A stretch of 64,000 nucleotides of DNA, from contig NZ_RXNS01000012.1 of the NCBI RefSeq assembly GCF_003966155.1, positions 62,001 through 126,000 on the forward strand, given 5' to 3'. This document shows positions 35,404 to 47,300 of the stretch, in pieces; positions within the stretch are counted from its first letter, which is position 1, and every line of letters begins with the position of its first letter. The notes under the pieces were generated by a model. The model was given only the letters and a program-made list of their open reading frames with translations. It was not told where the DNA came from and ran no database searches. This DNA comes from Halomonas nitroreducens (GTDB lineage: Bacteria; Pseudomonadota; Gammaproteobacteria; Pseudomonadales; Halomonadaceae). The position numbers and the translations under genes were made by a program.

Positions 35404-36273
35404 TCAAGGCGAGGCCTGCAGCCGGCGCGTGCCCACCCACTGGCAGGCGAACTGCCAGGCCACCCGGCCGCTGCGCCCGCCGCGCAGGGTGGCGAAGCGT
35501 AGCGCCTCGGCACGGGCCTCGGGCGTCCAGTCCGCGGGCATGCCGAGGTGCCCGACCCAGTGACGGCAGGCTTCCAGATAGACCTCCTGGTTGAAGGGAT
35601 GGAAGCCCAGCCAGAGCCCGAAGCGGTCGGAGAGCGAGATCTTCTCTTCCACGGCGTCGCCATGGTGCAGTTCGTCGCCCACCAGGCGGGTGGCATCGTT
35701 GTCGCTCATCGACTCGGGCAGCAGGTGGCGGCGGTTGGAGGTGGCGTAGAGCAGCACGTTCTCGGGCGGGCCGGTGAGCGCCCCGTCGAGCACGCTCTTC
35801 AGCGCCTTGTAGGCGTCATCGTGCCCCTCGAAGGACAGGTCGTCGCAGTAGACCACGAAGCGATGGCGTTCGCGGCGCAGCCCCTCGACCAGGCTCGGCA
35901 GGCCGGCCAGGTCGTGGCGGTCGACCTGCACCAGCCGCAGGCCCTCGGCAGCCAGGTCGTTGAGCAACGCCCGGACCAGCGAGGACTTGCCGCTGCCCCG
36001 GGCGCCCCACAGCAGGGCGTGGTTGGCGGGATGGCCGCGCAGGAAGGCGCGGGTATTGTCGACCAGGGCCTGCTTCTGGCGCTCGATGCCCAGCAGCGCC
36101 GCCAGGCCCAGGGTATCTCGGGGCGGTACCGGCATCAGGCGTCCACCCAGGGCATGACGCTGCCAGAGGGCGGCGATATCGCGGTCCCAGTCGATCTCGA
36201 CCGGGGTCGGCGGCAGCCAGGGTTCGAGCCGCTCCACCAGGTGCAGCAGGCGCCGCGCCAGCTCCTCGTCCAT
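35404..36273 (-). CDS. DUF815-family AAA-type ATPase
   Basis: The 289-residue protein has a Walker A motif (LLWGARGSGKSSLVRALLND), a Walker B-like VYCDDLSFE and an arginine-rich sensor region (YATSNRRHLLPE). DUF815 proteins are stand-alone P-loop ATPases found across proteobacteria, with no firm role. GAAGGAGGAAG precedes ATG 36273, so longer frames are rejected. It is divergent from the M48 protease gene. Confidence 0.88.
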   Translation of the reverse strand: MDEELARRLLHLVERLEPWLPPTPVEIDWDRDIAALWQRHALGGRLMPVPPRDTLGLAALLGIERQKQALVDNTRAFLRGHPANHALLWGARGSGKSSLVRALLNDLAAEGLRLVQVDRHDLAGLPSLVEGLRRERHRFVVYCDDLSFEGHDDAYKALKSVLDGALTGPPENVLLYATSNRRHLLPESMSDNDATRLVGDELHHGDAVEEKISLSDRFGLWLGFHPFNQEVYLEACRHWVGHLGMPADWTPEARAEALRFATLRGGRSGRVAWQFACQWVGTRRLQASP

Positions 36274-36393
36274 GGACTTCCTCCTTCGTTGCAGGTTTCG
36301 CGGTTTGACCTCGCGGGCGTTCGGGGTATCTTGTGGCGAACCGTGACAAGCCGTCCAGTGGCATCGCCCCTGGCGGCCCCAGGAGGAGCCCAG

Positions 36394-37194
36394 ATGCGTT
36401 GGATACATGGAGTGGCCGTGGGGGCGCTGAGCCTCGCCCTGGCGGCCTGCACCACCTCACCCACCGGTCGCTCGCAGCTGACCCTGATGTCCGACCAGCA
36501 GCTCGACCAGATGGGTGCCCAGGCCTTCGCCCAGTACCAGCAGGAGCGCTCCACCGTGGGCGGCGCCCCCTACCGCTATGTGCAGTGCGTGACCGAGGCC
36601 ATCGTCCGCACCCTGCCGGCGCAGGCCCGTGACGGGGGCTGGCAGGTACGGGTCTTCGAGGACGAGTCGGCCAACGCCTTCGCCCTGCCCGGCGGCTATG
36701 TGGGGGTCAACACCGGTCTGCTCGACATCGCCGAGAACCAGGACCAGCTGGCCGCGGTCATCGGCCACGAGATCGGCCATGTGCTGGCCCATCATGCCAA
36801 TGAGCGCGCCTCGACCCAGAGTGCCACCCAGCTCGGCCTCTCGGTGCTGTCGTCGGCGGCGGGCCTGGAGGGCGCCGGCGGTGAGCAGGTCATGGCCGCC
36901 ATGGGCCTGGGCGCCCAGTACGGCATTCTGCTGCCCTTCTCGCGGCGCCACGAGAGCGAGGCCGACGTGATCGGCCTGCAGCTGATGGCCGAGGCCGGCT
37001 TCGACCCCCGGGCCAGCGTGGCCCTGTGGCGGAACATGAGTGCCGCCGGCGGCGGCCAGCCCCCGGAGTGGATGTCCACCCACCCCAGCCACGGCAGCCG
37101 TATCGCCGGTCTCGAGGCCGAGATTCCCGAGGTCCTGCCCCGCTTTGAACAGGCCCGACAGGCCGGTCGCCCCCCGAACTGCGGGCGTCCCTGA
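36394..37194 (+). CDS. M48-family metalloprotease lipoprotein (LoiP/YcaL-like)
   Basis: The 266-residue precursor has a lipobox (LALAAC, cysteine at about 19). The zinc motif is HEIGH in AAVIGHEIGHVLAHHANERA, with the third ligand Glu in RRHESEADVIGLQLM. Proteins of this type sit at the inner face of the outer membrane and help quality control of outer membrane proteins. AGGAGGAG precedes the ATG. Confidence 0.9.
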   Translation: MRWIHGVAVGALSLALAACTTSPTGRSQLTLMSDQQLDQMGAQAFAQYQQERSTVGGAPYRYVQCVTEAIVRTLPAQARDGGWQVRVFEDESANAFALPGGYVGVNTGLLDIAENQDQLAAVIGHEIGHVLAHHANERASTQSATQLGLSVLSSAAGLEGAGGEQVMAAMGLGAQYGILLPFSRRHESEADVIGLQLMAEAGFDPRASVALWRNMSAAGGGQPPEWMSTHPSHGSRIAGLEAEIPEVLPRFEQARQAGRPPNCGRP

Positions 37195-37212
37195 CGCCCC
37201 GAAGGAAACCAC

Positions 37213-37473
37213 ATGCTGAAAATCGGACTGCTGTTGCTGGTCCTGCCCATCCTGGTGCTGATGGGCGTCTATTTCATGGAGCTGGGCGATGTGCGTGAGT
37301 GCCTGCTGGTCCAGCAAGGCCACTGGGACTACCTGACCGGGGTATGCCGCGAGACGCCCCAGCCGTTCGTGCCCTGGATCGACCGCTATCCCTGGCTGGT
37401 CAATGGCGGCATACTGGTATCGCTGGCCGGCCTGGCCTGCTGCATGGTGGGTCTCTACGTCAACAAGCGCTGA
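37213..37473 (+). CDS. Small two-TM membrane protein (86 aa)
   Basis: Membrane segments are at about 4-22 (IGLLLLVLPILVLMGVYF) and 63-82 (NGGILVSLAGLACCMVGLYV). The middle loop has two cysteines (REC and GVCRE) that may form a disulfide in the periplasm. It follows the protease gene by 18 bases and may share its transcript. Function unknown. Confidence 0.7.
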   Translation: MLKIGLLLLVLPILVLMGVYFMELGDVRECLLVQQGHWDYLTGVCRETPQPFVPWIDRYPWLVNGGILVSLAGLACCMVGLYVNKR

Positions 37474-37475
37474 CG

Positions 37476-37536
37476 GCGCCGGGGACAGCTCGCCGAGAGG
37501 GTGCCTCCTCCCGGCAAGGGCAGGTAGCACCCATGG
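37476..37536 (+). repeat. Possible truncated copy of the intergenic repeat
   Basis: GCCGGGGACAGCTCG and GGGCAGGTAGCACCC resemble the left and right parts of the longer repeats at 42855 and 62995, with the middle missing. It fills the gap between the membrane protein gene and aroE. Confidence 0.4.
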
Positions 37537-37542
37537 TCGGCG

Positions 37543-39876
<2,334 letters not shown>

Positions 39877-39918
39877 GGCAGAGGGTCCGGTGCGCTGATG
39901 ACGACGGCCGGCATTCTA

Positions 39919-41022
39919 TCACGGGCACCGCCGGGCCGGCAGGCGCACCCAGCCGCCCATGGCCGGGCTCGCCTGGCCCTCGAGCTCGAGCTCGAGCAGC
40001 CGTCGCTGGCACTCCGTGACCCCGAGCCCGGTGAGGTCGACCAGGGCATCCACCGGCGTGGGCGTGTCGCTGAGCCAGCCCAGCAGCGGGTCCTCCCGGG
40101 CCGGGGCGGGCCCGGTGAGCGCTGCCTCGCTGGCCGGCCGGGCGCCTTGCCACTGCACGAGTTCGTCGAGGATATCGTCCACCTGGCGAACCAGCGCCGC
40201 GCCGTCACGGATCAGCTGCAGGCACCCCCGGACCTGGGGGTTGTGGATGGACCCCGGTAGGGCGAACACCTCCCGGCCCTGCTCGTTGGCCAGCCGGGCA
40301 CTGACCAGCGAGCCGCTCTGCTCGGCGGCCTCGACCACCAGCACGCCCAGTGACAGGCCGGTGACGATGCGATTGCGCCGCGGAAAGAAGCCCGCCCGGG
40401 CCGCGGTACCCGGGGGATGCTCGGCGACCAGCAGGCCGCCGGCGCCCTGCAGCCGCGCGTGGAGGTCGCGATGGCGCGCCGGATAGACCACATCGACTCC
40501 GCAGCCCAGTACCGCCACGCTGCAACCGCCGGCCTCCAGGGCCGCCCGCTGGGCCGCGCCGTCGATGCCCAGCGCCATGCCGCTGACCACGCTCCAGCCG
40601 CGTGTGGCGAGCTCGCGGGCGAAGCTGGCGGCGTTGCTGAGGCCTTCTCGGGTCGGCCGGCGCGAGCCGACCATGGCCAGCCTCGGCGGTACCAGGGCCT
40701 GGAGATCGCCCCAGGCCCAGAGCACCGGCGGCGGGTCGGCGATCTGGCCGAGCAGGGTCGGCCAGGCGGGATGGTCGGGATGCAGGAGGTGCCGGTCGGC
40801 CGCGGCGTCAAGCCAGGCCAGGTCAGCCTCGAGCTGGGCGGTCAGCGGGCTGCGCCCGGGATGCTCGAGCCACAGTCGCAGGGCCCGCCCGGCCGGCGCG
40901 GGCAGCACCGCCAGCCACCCCTCCGGCCAGGCCGGGCCGCGGTCGGCGAGCGCTGCCAGAGCGGCGGCGCCAATGCCGGGCAGCCGCGACAGCAGCAGCC
41001 ACTCCCTGGCCTCGAGCCCCAT
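39919..41022 (-). CDS. dprA: DNA processing protein DprA
   Basis: The 367-residue protein loads RecA on incoming single-stranded DNA in natural transformation. It has an N-terminal SAM-like part (LLLSRLPGIGAAALAAL), the Rossmann-type domain with MVGSRRPTREGLSNAASFAR and SVAVLGCGVDVVYPARHRDL, and a C-terminal winged helix (PVDALVDLTGLGVTECQRRL). Confidence 0.95.
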   Translation of the reverse strand: MGLEAREWLLLSRLPGIGAAALAALADRGPAWPEGWLAVLPAPAGRALRLWLEHPGRSPLTAQLEADLAWLDAAADRHLLHPDHPAWPTLLGQIADPPPVLWAWGDLQALVPPRLAMVGSRRPTREGLSNAASFARELATRGWSVVSGMALGIDGAAQRAALEAGGCSVAVLGCGVDVVYPARHRDLHARLQGAGGLLVAEHPPGTAARAGFFPRRNRIVTGLSLGVLVVEAAEQSGSLVSARLANEQGREVFALPGSIHNPQVRGCLQLIRDGAALVRQVDDILDELVQWQGARPASEAALTGPAPAREDPLLGWLSDTPTPVDALVDLTGLGVTECQRRLLELELEGQASPAMGGWVRLPARRCP

Positions 41023-41037
41023 GCGTGGCCCGACGAC

Positions 41038-42123
41038 TCAGCGCAGCGCCGTGCCCAGCGAGGCGCGCGGGTTGTGCAAGCGGTCTCCCACGGCGAGGGG
41101 GCGGGTGGCCTGCATCACCAGGCCATAGCTCATCTTCTCGTAGGGCCGGAAGACCATCACCAGCCCGGCATCCTCGCCGGGCAACCGCAGGACCTCGCCG
41201 CTGCGCGGGTCGTCGACCAGCTCGCCGCGCTGCTCCACCGCCAGCACGTGCCCGGGGACCAGGCCATCGCGGGTACCACGGTCCAGCGCCACGACCTGCA
41301 GCCGGCCGATGAAGCGCACCCCGCCGGGCACCGCCAGGATGCGGCCGTCGATCGGCTGCTCCGGGGCCCGGGGCAGGAACTCGGTGGTCAGGGCCCGGTC
41401 TTCCAGCGGCAGGATGATGTCGTTGCTGCGGATCTCCTCTCGGGTGTCGGTGGCCTCCATCACCGCAATGTCGTCCTCCTGGCGCAACCGGCGGGCTTCG
41501 CCGACGCTTTCCAGCTCGAGGCCGAGCAGCTCGCCGCTGCTCTGGTCCCGGTAGCGCTCGCCGACGCGATAGATGCCGAAGCGCCCGCCGCCGTCCACGC
41601 GGCCCCGAGCGTAGAACTGGTCCCCGGCTCCGCTGACCAGGCGGCCGTCGTCGCCCGCCACCACATAGGCCAGCTCGTCCAGCTGCTCGGGGTCGGTGAC
41701 CACGCGATGCCCGCGCAGGAAGTGACGCACCGACTCCAGCGGGAGGGGGGCGATGGCCTCGCGGTGCGGCAGGGTACGCATCTCCGGGGAGAGGCGCACG
41801 ATGCCCTGGCCCCGCTCCAGGCCCAGGCAAGGCCGGCCGCCACAGTCGTAGAGATAGACGATGTCCCCCGGATAGATCAGGTGCGGGTTCTCGATCTGGG
41901 GGTTGACCTGCCAGACCTCCGGCCACTGCCAGGGGTGCTGCAGGAAGCGTCCGGAAATGTCCCACAGGGTATCGCCCTTGACCACGGTGTAGCGTTCCGG
42001 CGCGCTGTCCCTCAGGCCATCCTCCCAGGACAGGCCCTGGGCCTGCACGGGGCCCACCAGCAACCCCGCGGCCAGCGCCCCCAGCCAGCGCCGCATGACC
42101 TTGCTGCGTCTCGTCTGCCTCAT
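41038..42123 (-). CDS. LysM-domain periplasmic protein
   Basis: The 361-residue protein has a signal peptide (WLGALAAGLLVGPVQAQ) and one LysM domain (about 43-92, YTVVKGDTLWDISGRFLQHP). The rest is beta-rich. It should bind peptidoglycan. The gene is between dprA and def, divergent from def, as in most gammaproteobacteria. The start at 42123 lies eight bases after GGGGGA; ATGs at 42129 and 42096 are alternatives. Confidence 0.88.
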   Translation of the reverse strand: MRQTRRSKVMRRWLGALAAGLLVGPVQAQGLSWEDGLRDSAPERYTVVKGDTLWDISGRFLQHPWQWPEVWQVNPQIENPHLIYPGDIVYLYDCGGRPCLGLERGQGIVRLSPEMRTLPHREAIAPLPLESVRHFLRGHRVVTDPEQLDELAYVVAGDDGRLVSGAGDQFYARGRVDGGGRFGIYRVGERYRDQSSGELLGLELESVGEARRLRQEDDIAVMEATDTREEIRSNDIILPLEDRALTTEFLPRAPEQPIDGRILAVPGGVRFIGRLQVVALDRGTRDGLVPGHVLAVEQRGELVDDPRSGEVLRLPGEDAGLVMVFRPYEKMSYGLVMQATRPLAVGDRLHNPRASLGTALR

Positions 42124-42290
42124 CCCCATTGTCCCCCGCGTTGTGAATCCCCGGTGGCGCATGGAACCTCGCCACCGTGGTATAGTCTGATGCTATCGAT
42201 ACGATACGCGGCCCGTGGTTTTCCGCCGCGTCGCCGGCTTTTAGAATAGCCGCATATCCTGAATGACAGCACAACGGTGACACCAACGCC

Positions 42291-42803
42291 ATGGCCAAAC
42301 TCCCCATCCTCGAATTCCCCGACGAACGGCTGCGCACCAAGGCGGTCGCCGTCGAGACGGTCGACGACGAGGTGCGCCAACTGGTCGACGACATGCTCGA
42401 GACCATGTACGACGCCCAAGGCATCGGCCTGGCGGCCACCCAGGTGGACGTGCATCGGCGCGTCATCGTGATGGACGTCAGCGACGACCGAAGCACCCCG
42501 CTGGTGCTGGTCAATCCGACGTACACCGCCATCGGCGACGAACGTGAGCCGATGCAGGAGGGCTGCCTGTCGATCCCCGAGTACTATGCCGACGTGCCGC
42601 GCGCCCTGAAGGTGCAGCTCAAGGCGCTGGACCGCGATGGCCAGCCCTACGAGCTGGAGGCCGAAGGCCTGCTGGCCCACTGCATCCAGCACGAGTGCGA
42701 CCATCTGGAAGGCGTGCTGTTCGTCGACTACCTGTCGCCGCTCAAACGGGACCGGGTAATGAAGAAGATGCAGAAGCGCCACAAGCTCGGCCAGCCGGCC
42801 TGA
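42291..42803 (+). CDS. def: Peptide deformylase
   Basis: The 170-residue metalloenzyme removes the formyl group from new proteins. Its three motifs are intact: [16 protein letters not shown] and QHECDHLEG. It starts a plus-strand run def-fmt-rsmB of the formylation and rRNA modification genes, although a 380-base gap with a repeat separates it from fmt. Confidence 0.97.
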   Translation: MAKLPILEFPDERLRTKAVAVETVDDEVRQLVDDMLETMYDAQGIGLAATQVDVHRRVIVMDVSDDRSTPLVLVNPTYTAIGDEREPMQEGCLSIPEYYADVPRALKVQLKALDRDGQPYELEAEGLLAHCIQHECDHLEGVLFVDYLSPLKRDRVMKKMQKRHKLGQPA

Positions 42804-42854
42804 CCCCCCTCCCCATCTCGCCCTCGGCGACCCTGGCAGCGTAAGGCGCGAAGA

Positions 42855-43016
42855 GGGCCCCGGGGACAGGTCGAAGAACAGGTCCTACGCCAGGGGTGAG
42901 GAGCCTTGCTGCGAACGGGCTGGCCACGGACGGCCAGCACCGGACCTGCGAGCGGAGCGGGACGCGAGAGCGTGGCAGGGCGTCGGTAGCGCCCAGGGAA
43001 GGGGGCACAGCGCCTC
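42855..43016 (+). repeat. Intergenic repeat, copy A (def-fmt gap)
   Basis: This block shares its start (GGGCCCCGGGGACA), its middle (GAACGGGTTGGCCA-like segment) and its end (GGTAGCGCCCAGGGA, GGGGGCACAGCGCC) with copy B at 62995. A hairpin at 42919-42938 pairs GCTGGCC with GGCCAGC around ACGGAC. The rest of the 42804-43183 gap shows no gene. It fills most of the space between def and fmt. Confidence 0.75.
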
Positions 43017-43183
43017 CTCGATGGTCCGGCACACCGGAACCTGTCGCCGGGATCAGGTCGAACGACATCACCGGCAGGGATAGCTTGAACCCAAAGGCCG
43101 GCGCCGTTGATGGCGTCGACCTTCGTCGTTTGCGCCCCGCTCCGTTATCATGGGGGCATTCATCCCGGTAAGGCCCTCGATCC

Positions 43184-44167
43184 ATGTCCCGACCCCTGCG
43201 CGTCATCTTCGCCGGCACGCCCGACTTCGCCGCCGAGAGCCTGGCGTCCCTGCTGGCGAGTCCCCACCACGTCGTCGCCGTCTACACCCAGCCCGACCGT
43301 CCTGCCGGGCGGGGGCGCAAGCTGACCCCCAGCCCCGTCAAGGCACTGGCGCAACGGCATGGGCTGCCGGTCTACCAGCCCGCCTCGCTGCGCACGCCGG
43401 AGGCCCAGGCGACACTGGCGGCGCTGGACGCCGACCTCATGGTGGTGGTGGCCTACGGCCTGATCCTGCCCCGGGCGGTGCTCGACACGCCGCGGCTGGG
43501 CTGCATCAACGTCCACGCCTCGCTGCTGCCGCGCTGGCGCGGCGCAGCGCCGATCCAGCGGGCCATCGAGGCCGGCGACGTCGAGAGCGGCGTGACCATC
43601 ATGCAGATGGACGAGGGCCTGGACACCGGCGACATGCTGCTGGTCAGGCGCACCCCCATCACCGCCACGACCTCCGGCGGTGAGCTCCATGACACCCTGG
43701 CCGCCCTGGGCGGCCAGGCGCTGCGCGAGGCCCTGGATGCCCTGGCCGGCGATGGCCTGGTCGCCGAGCCGCAACCGCAGGCCGGTGTCACCTATGCCGC
43801 CAAGCTGACCAAGGCCGGGGCGGCGCTGGATTTCTGCCAGCCCGCCGAGGCGCTCGCCGCCCGCATCCGCGCCTTCAACCCCTGGCCGGTGGCCTGGTGC
43901 ACCCTGGATGCGGACCGCCTGCGCCTGCTGATGGCCGAAACGGCGCCGGACACGGGCGACCCCACGGCACCCGGCACCCTGCTCGCGCCGGCCCCCGATG
44001 CCCTGCGCATCGCCTGTGGTCCCACCGGCAACCAGGTGCTGCGGGTGACCCGGGCACAGCTGCCGGGCGGCAAGGCCCTGGACGTTAGCGAGCTGCTAAA
44101 GGCCCGCGCAGACCGCTTCGTCCCGGGCACTCGCCTGGGCCCCTCGGATCGGGAGACCTCTGCATGA
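43184..44167 (+). CDS. fmt: Methionyl-tRNA formyltransferase
   Basis: The 327-residue enzyme formylates initiator Met-tRNA. Motifs are [17 protein letters not shown], the folate-binding region [20 protein letters not shown] and the catalytic Asp in [10 protein letters not shown]. The C-terminal tRNA-binding domain is present. It overlaps rsmB by four bases. Confidence 0.97.
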   Translation: MSRPLRVIFAGTPDFAAESLASLLASPHHVVAVYTQPDRPAGRGRKLTPSPVKALAQRHGLPVYQPASLRTPEAQATLAALDADLMVVVAYGLILPRAVLDTPRLGCINVHASLLPRWRGAAPIQRAIEAGDVESGVTIMQMDEGLDTGDMLLVRRTPITATTSGGELHDTLAALGGQALREALDALAGDGLVAEPQPQAGVTYAAKLTKAGAALDFCQPAEALAARIRAFNPWPVAWCTLDADRLRLLMAETAPDTGDPTAPGTLLAPAPDALRIACGPTGNQVLRVTRAQLPGGKALDVSELLKARADRFVPGTRLGPSDRETSA

Positions 44168-45504
44168 GCCAGAACGCCGGACGCTCCAAGTCCCTCGACA
44201 ACGGCCTGGCCGTGCGGGCCGCTGCGGCCCGGGCGCTCGCCCCGGTGATCACCGGCAAGGGCTCGCTCAACAACCTCGACGAGCACCAGGTGGTGGCCCG
44301 GGACCGCAGTCTCTTCAAGGAGCTGTGCTTCGGCACCTGCCGGGCCCTGCCGCGGCTGGAGGCCCTGGCTGCGCAGTTGCTGGAGAAGCCCTTCAAGGCC
44401 CGCGATGCCGATATCCAGGCCCTGCTGCTGGTCGGCATCTACCAGCTGCTTGAACTGCGCATCCCGGCCCATGCAGCAGTGGGCGAGACCGCCGGCGCCG
44501 CCCGCCTGCTGGGCAAGGCCTGGGCCACGCGGGTGCTCAATGGCTGCCTGCGCCGCCTGCAGCGCGAGTCCGCGGCGCTGCAGGCCGAGGTCGACAAGGA
44601 CCCCGCCGTGGCCCTGCTCCACCCCAGGTGGTGGCTCAAGGCCTTCCGCCAGGCCTGGCCGGATGACTGGCGGGCCATCTGTGATGCCAATAACCACCCC
44701 GGCCCCATGACCCTGCGGGTCAACCGCCGCCATGGCGACCGCGAGATGTACCGCGACCGCCTCGATGCCCCGGGCATCAGCTGCCGGCTGTGCCTGCATG
44801 CGCCCGATGGCCTGACCCTGGACGCGCCGCGGGACGTGACCAACCTGCCCGGCTTCCAGGAGGGCCTGGTCAGCGTCCAGGACGAGTCGGCCCAGCTCGC
44901 CGCGGTACTGCTGGGGCCGGTGATCGCCCCGCGCCCCGGTGCCCGAGTGCTGGACGCCTGCTGCGCCCCCGGCGGCAAGGCTGCTCACCTGCTCGAGCTG
45001 TTCGATATCGAGCTGCAGGCCATCGACAGCGACGACGCCCGCCTGGCCCGGGTCGAAGACACCCTGTCGCGGCTCGGTCTGAGCGCCTCCCTGGCTCATG
45101 GCGACGCCACCCAGCGAGACTGGTGGGACGGCACGCCCTACGACGCCATCCTGCTCGACGCTCCCTGCTCCGGCAGCGGCGTGATCCGCCGCCACCCGGA
45201 CATCAAGCGTCTGCGCCGGCCCTCGGACATCCCGCGGCTGGCCGAGCTCCAGGCCCGCCTGCTCGACAATCTCTGGCCGCTGCTGTCGCCCGGCGGCACC
45301 CTGCTCTATGCCACCTGTTCGGTGCTGCCCGAGGAAAACGCCGACCAGATCCAGGCCTTCCTCGGCCGCACGCCCGATGCCGAGGTGACCACCCCCACGG
45401 GGCTCGCCTGGGGCCGTCCCGCCGGCGCCGGGCGCCAGCTGCTGCCGAGCCTCGACAGCCATGACGGCTTCTTCTATGCCAGACTGAGGAAGCGGGTCGC
45501 CTGA
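44164..45504 (+). CDS. rsmB: 16S rRNA (cytosine967-C5)-methyltransferase
   Basis: The 446-residue enzyme has an N-terminal NusB-like domain (about 15-145) and a C-terminal SAM domain with [36 protein letters not shown] and the catalytic Cys in [12 protein letters not shown]. The start overlaps the fmt stop. Confidence 0.97.
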   Translation: MSQNAGRSKSLDNGLAVRAAAARALAPVITGKGSLNNLDEHQVVARDRSLFKELCFGTCRALPRLEALAAQLLEKPFKARDADIQALLLVGIYQLLELRIPAHAAVGETAGAARLLGKAWATRVLNGCLRRLQRESAALQAEVDKDPAVALLHPRWWLKAFRQAWPDDWRAICDANNHPGPMTLRVNRRHGDREMYRDRLDAPGISCRLCLHAPDGLTLDAPRDVTNLPGFQEGLVSVQDESAQLAAVLLGPVIAPRPGARVLDACCAPGGKAAHLLELFDIELQAIDSDDARLARVEDTLSRLGLSASLAHGDATQRDWWDGTPYDAILLDAPCSGSGVIRRHPDIKRLRRPSDIPRLAELQARLLDNLWPLLSPGGTLLYATCSVLPEENADQIQAFLGRTPDAEVTTPTGLAWGRPAGAGRQLLPSLDSHDGFFYARLRKRVA

Positions 45505-45538
45505 GCGGCCCCACCTTTTGCAGCCAGAGGACGACACC

Positions 45539-45742
45539 ATGAACCATACCTACAAGCACATCGAGCTGACCGGCACCTCCGAGAAGGGCATCGAAGATGC
45601 GGTGCAGAGCGCCCTCGGCAAGGCGTCGGAGAGCCTGCACAGCATGCGCTGGTTCGAGGTCACCGAGACCCGTGGTCATATCGAGCATGGCCGGGTGGCG
45701 CACTGGCAGGTGACGCTCAAGGTGGGCTTCACCCTCGACTGA
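45539..45742 (+). CDS. Dodecin family flavin-binding protein
   Basis: The 67-residue protein begins [20 protein letters not shown] and carries the dodecin pattern: a strand, a helix ([18 protein letters not shown]), then [20 protein letters not shown]. Dodecins form 12-mers that store flavins; a Trp in the SMRWFEV segment stacks on the flavin. It lies between rsmB and trkA. Confidence 0.92.
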   Translation: MNHTYKHIELTGTSEKGIEDAVQSALGKASESLHSMRWFEVTETRGHIEHGRVAHWQVTLKVGFTLD

Positions 45743-45804
45743 CAGCGGCCCAGTGGCCGACCTGTTCTTCCATCCGCGGCTGGTTTAAGCTGGCCATTAC
45801 TCAT

Positions 45805-45832
45805 GTTGCGGTGCACAAGACTGCACCGCAAC
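45805..45832 (+). other. 11-bp perfect hairpin before trkA
   Basis: GTTGCGGTGCA and TGCACCGCAAC pair around the loop CAAGAC, 25 bases before the trkA start. No T-run follows, so it may be the dodecin transcript end or a control element in the trkA leader. Confidence 0.5.
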
Positions 45833-45857
45833 GGCTTCCTGCGGACAGCGACACCCA

Positions 45858-47231
45858 ATGAAGATCATCATCCTCGGCGCCGGCCAGGTCGGTGGGACCC
45901 TGGCCGAACACCTGGCCCGCGAAGAGAACGACATCACGGTGGTGGACACCGACGCCGAGAGGTTGCGCGAGCTGCACACCCGGCTCGACATCCGCACGGT
46001 GACCGGTGCCGGCTCCTACCCCATGGTGCTGCGCCAGGCCGGCTGCGAGGACGCCGACATGCTGATCGCGGTGACCAACTCCGATGAGGTCAACATGATT
46101 GCCTGCCAGGTGGCCCACACGCTGTTCCGCACCCCGACCAAGATCGCCCGGGTGCGGGCCACGGCCTACCTGACCCGCAAGGGGCTGTTCGCCCACGAGG
46201 CCGTGCCCATCGACGTGCTGATCAGTCCCGAGCAGGTCGTCACCGACCACATTCGCCGGCTGATCGAGCACCCTGGCGCCCTGCAGGTGCTGGAATTCGC
46301 CGGCGGCCTGGTGCAGCTGGTGGCCGTGAAGGCCTTCTACGGCGGTCCCCTGGTGGGGCAGGAACTGGGGTTCCTGCGCCGGCACATGCCCAGCGTCGAC
46401 ACCCGGGTGGCCGCCATCTACCGCCGCAACCGCCCGATCATCCCCCGCGGCGACACCGTCATCGAGGCCGACGACGAAGTGTTCTTCATTGCCGCCCGGC
46501 GTGACATCCGCGCGGTGATGAGCGAACTGCGGCGTCTCGAGCGGGACTTCCGGCGGATCATCATCGTCGGCGGTGGCAACATCGGCGAGCGCCTCGCCGA
46601 GCACCTCGAGCACAGTCACCAGGTGAAGATCGTCGAGCACAACCTCGACCGCTGCACCCAGCTCTCCGAGCGCCTGGATCGCACCGTGGTGCTCCATGGC
46701 AGCGCCACCAGCAAGCGGCTGCTGGAGGAAGAGAACATCGAGGACTGCGATATCTTCTGCGCGCTGACCAACGACGACGAGGTCAACATCATGTCGTCGA
46801 TGCTGGCCAAGCGCATGGGGGCCAAGAAGGTGCTGACGCTGATCAACAACGCCGCCTACGTGGACCTGGTCCAGGGCGGCGAGATCGACATCGCCATCTC
46901 GCCCCAGCAGGCCACCATCGGCAGCCTGCTGACCCACGTGCGGCGTGGCGATATCGTCAACGTCCACTCGTTGCGCCGCGGCGCCGCCGAGGCCATCGAG
47001 GCCATCGCCCACGGCGACACCCAGTCCTCCAAGGTGGTGGGCCGGGCCATTGGTGAGATCGACCTGCCCAGCGGCACCACCATCGGCGCCATCGTGCGCG
47101 GCAAGGAAGTGCTGATCGCCCATGACGACGTGGTGGTCGAATCCGGGGACCACGTGATCCTGTTCGTCATCGACAAGCGCCGCATCCGCGACGTGGAACG
47201 GCTGTTCCAGGTCGGCCTGACCTTCTTCTGA
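45858..47231 (+). CDS. trkA: Trk potassium uptake regulatory protein TrkA
   Basis: The 457-residue cytoplasmic protein has two RCK units, each with a nucleotide-binding Rossmann fold ([20 protein letters not shown] and [20 protein letters not shown]) and a TrkA-C domain. It gates the Trk channel and binds NAD(H)/ATP. The next gene encodes the channel. Confidence 0.97.
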   Translation: MKIIILGAGQVGGTLAEHLAREENDITVVDTDAERLRELHTRLDIRTVTGAGSYPMVLRQAGCEDADMLIAVTNSDEVNMIACQVAHTLFRTPTKIARVRATAYLTRKGLFAHEAVPIDVLISPEQVVTDHIRRLIEHPGALQVLEFAGGLVQLVAVKAFYGGPLVGQELGFLRRHMPSVDTRVAAIYRRNRPIIPRGDTVIEADDEVFFIAARRDIRAVMSELRRLERDFRRIIIVGGGNIGERLAEHLEHSHQVKIVEHNLDRCTQLSERLDRTVVLHGSATSKRLLEEENIEDCDIFCALTNDDEVNIMSSMLAKRMGAKKVLTLINNAAYVDLVQGGEIDIAISPQQATIGSLLTHVRRGDIVNVHSLRRGAAEAIEAIAHGDTQSSKVVGRAIGEIDLPSGTTIGAIVRGKEVLIAHDDVVVESGDHVILFVIDKRRIRDVERLFQVGLTFF

Positions 47232-47300
47232 TGGAGCCCCGTACCGAGTGATCGCCATGCCGCCAGGGACGATACCCCGCCCGACGAGGAGAGCCACCGC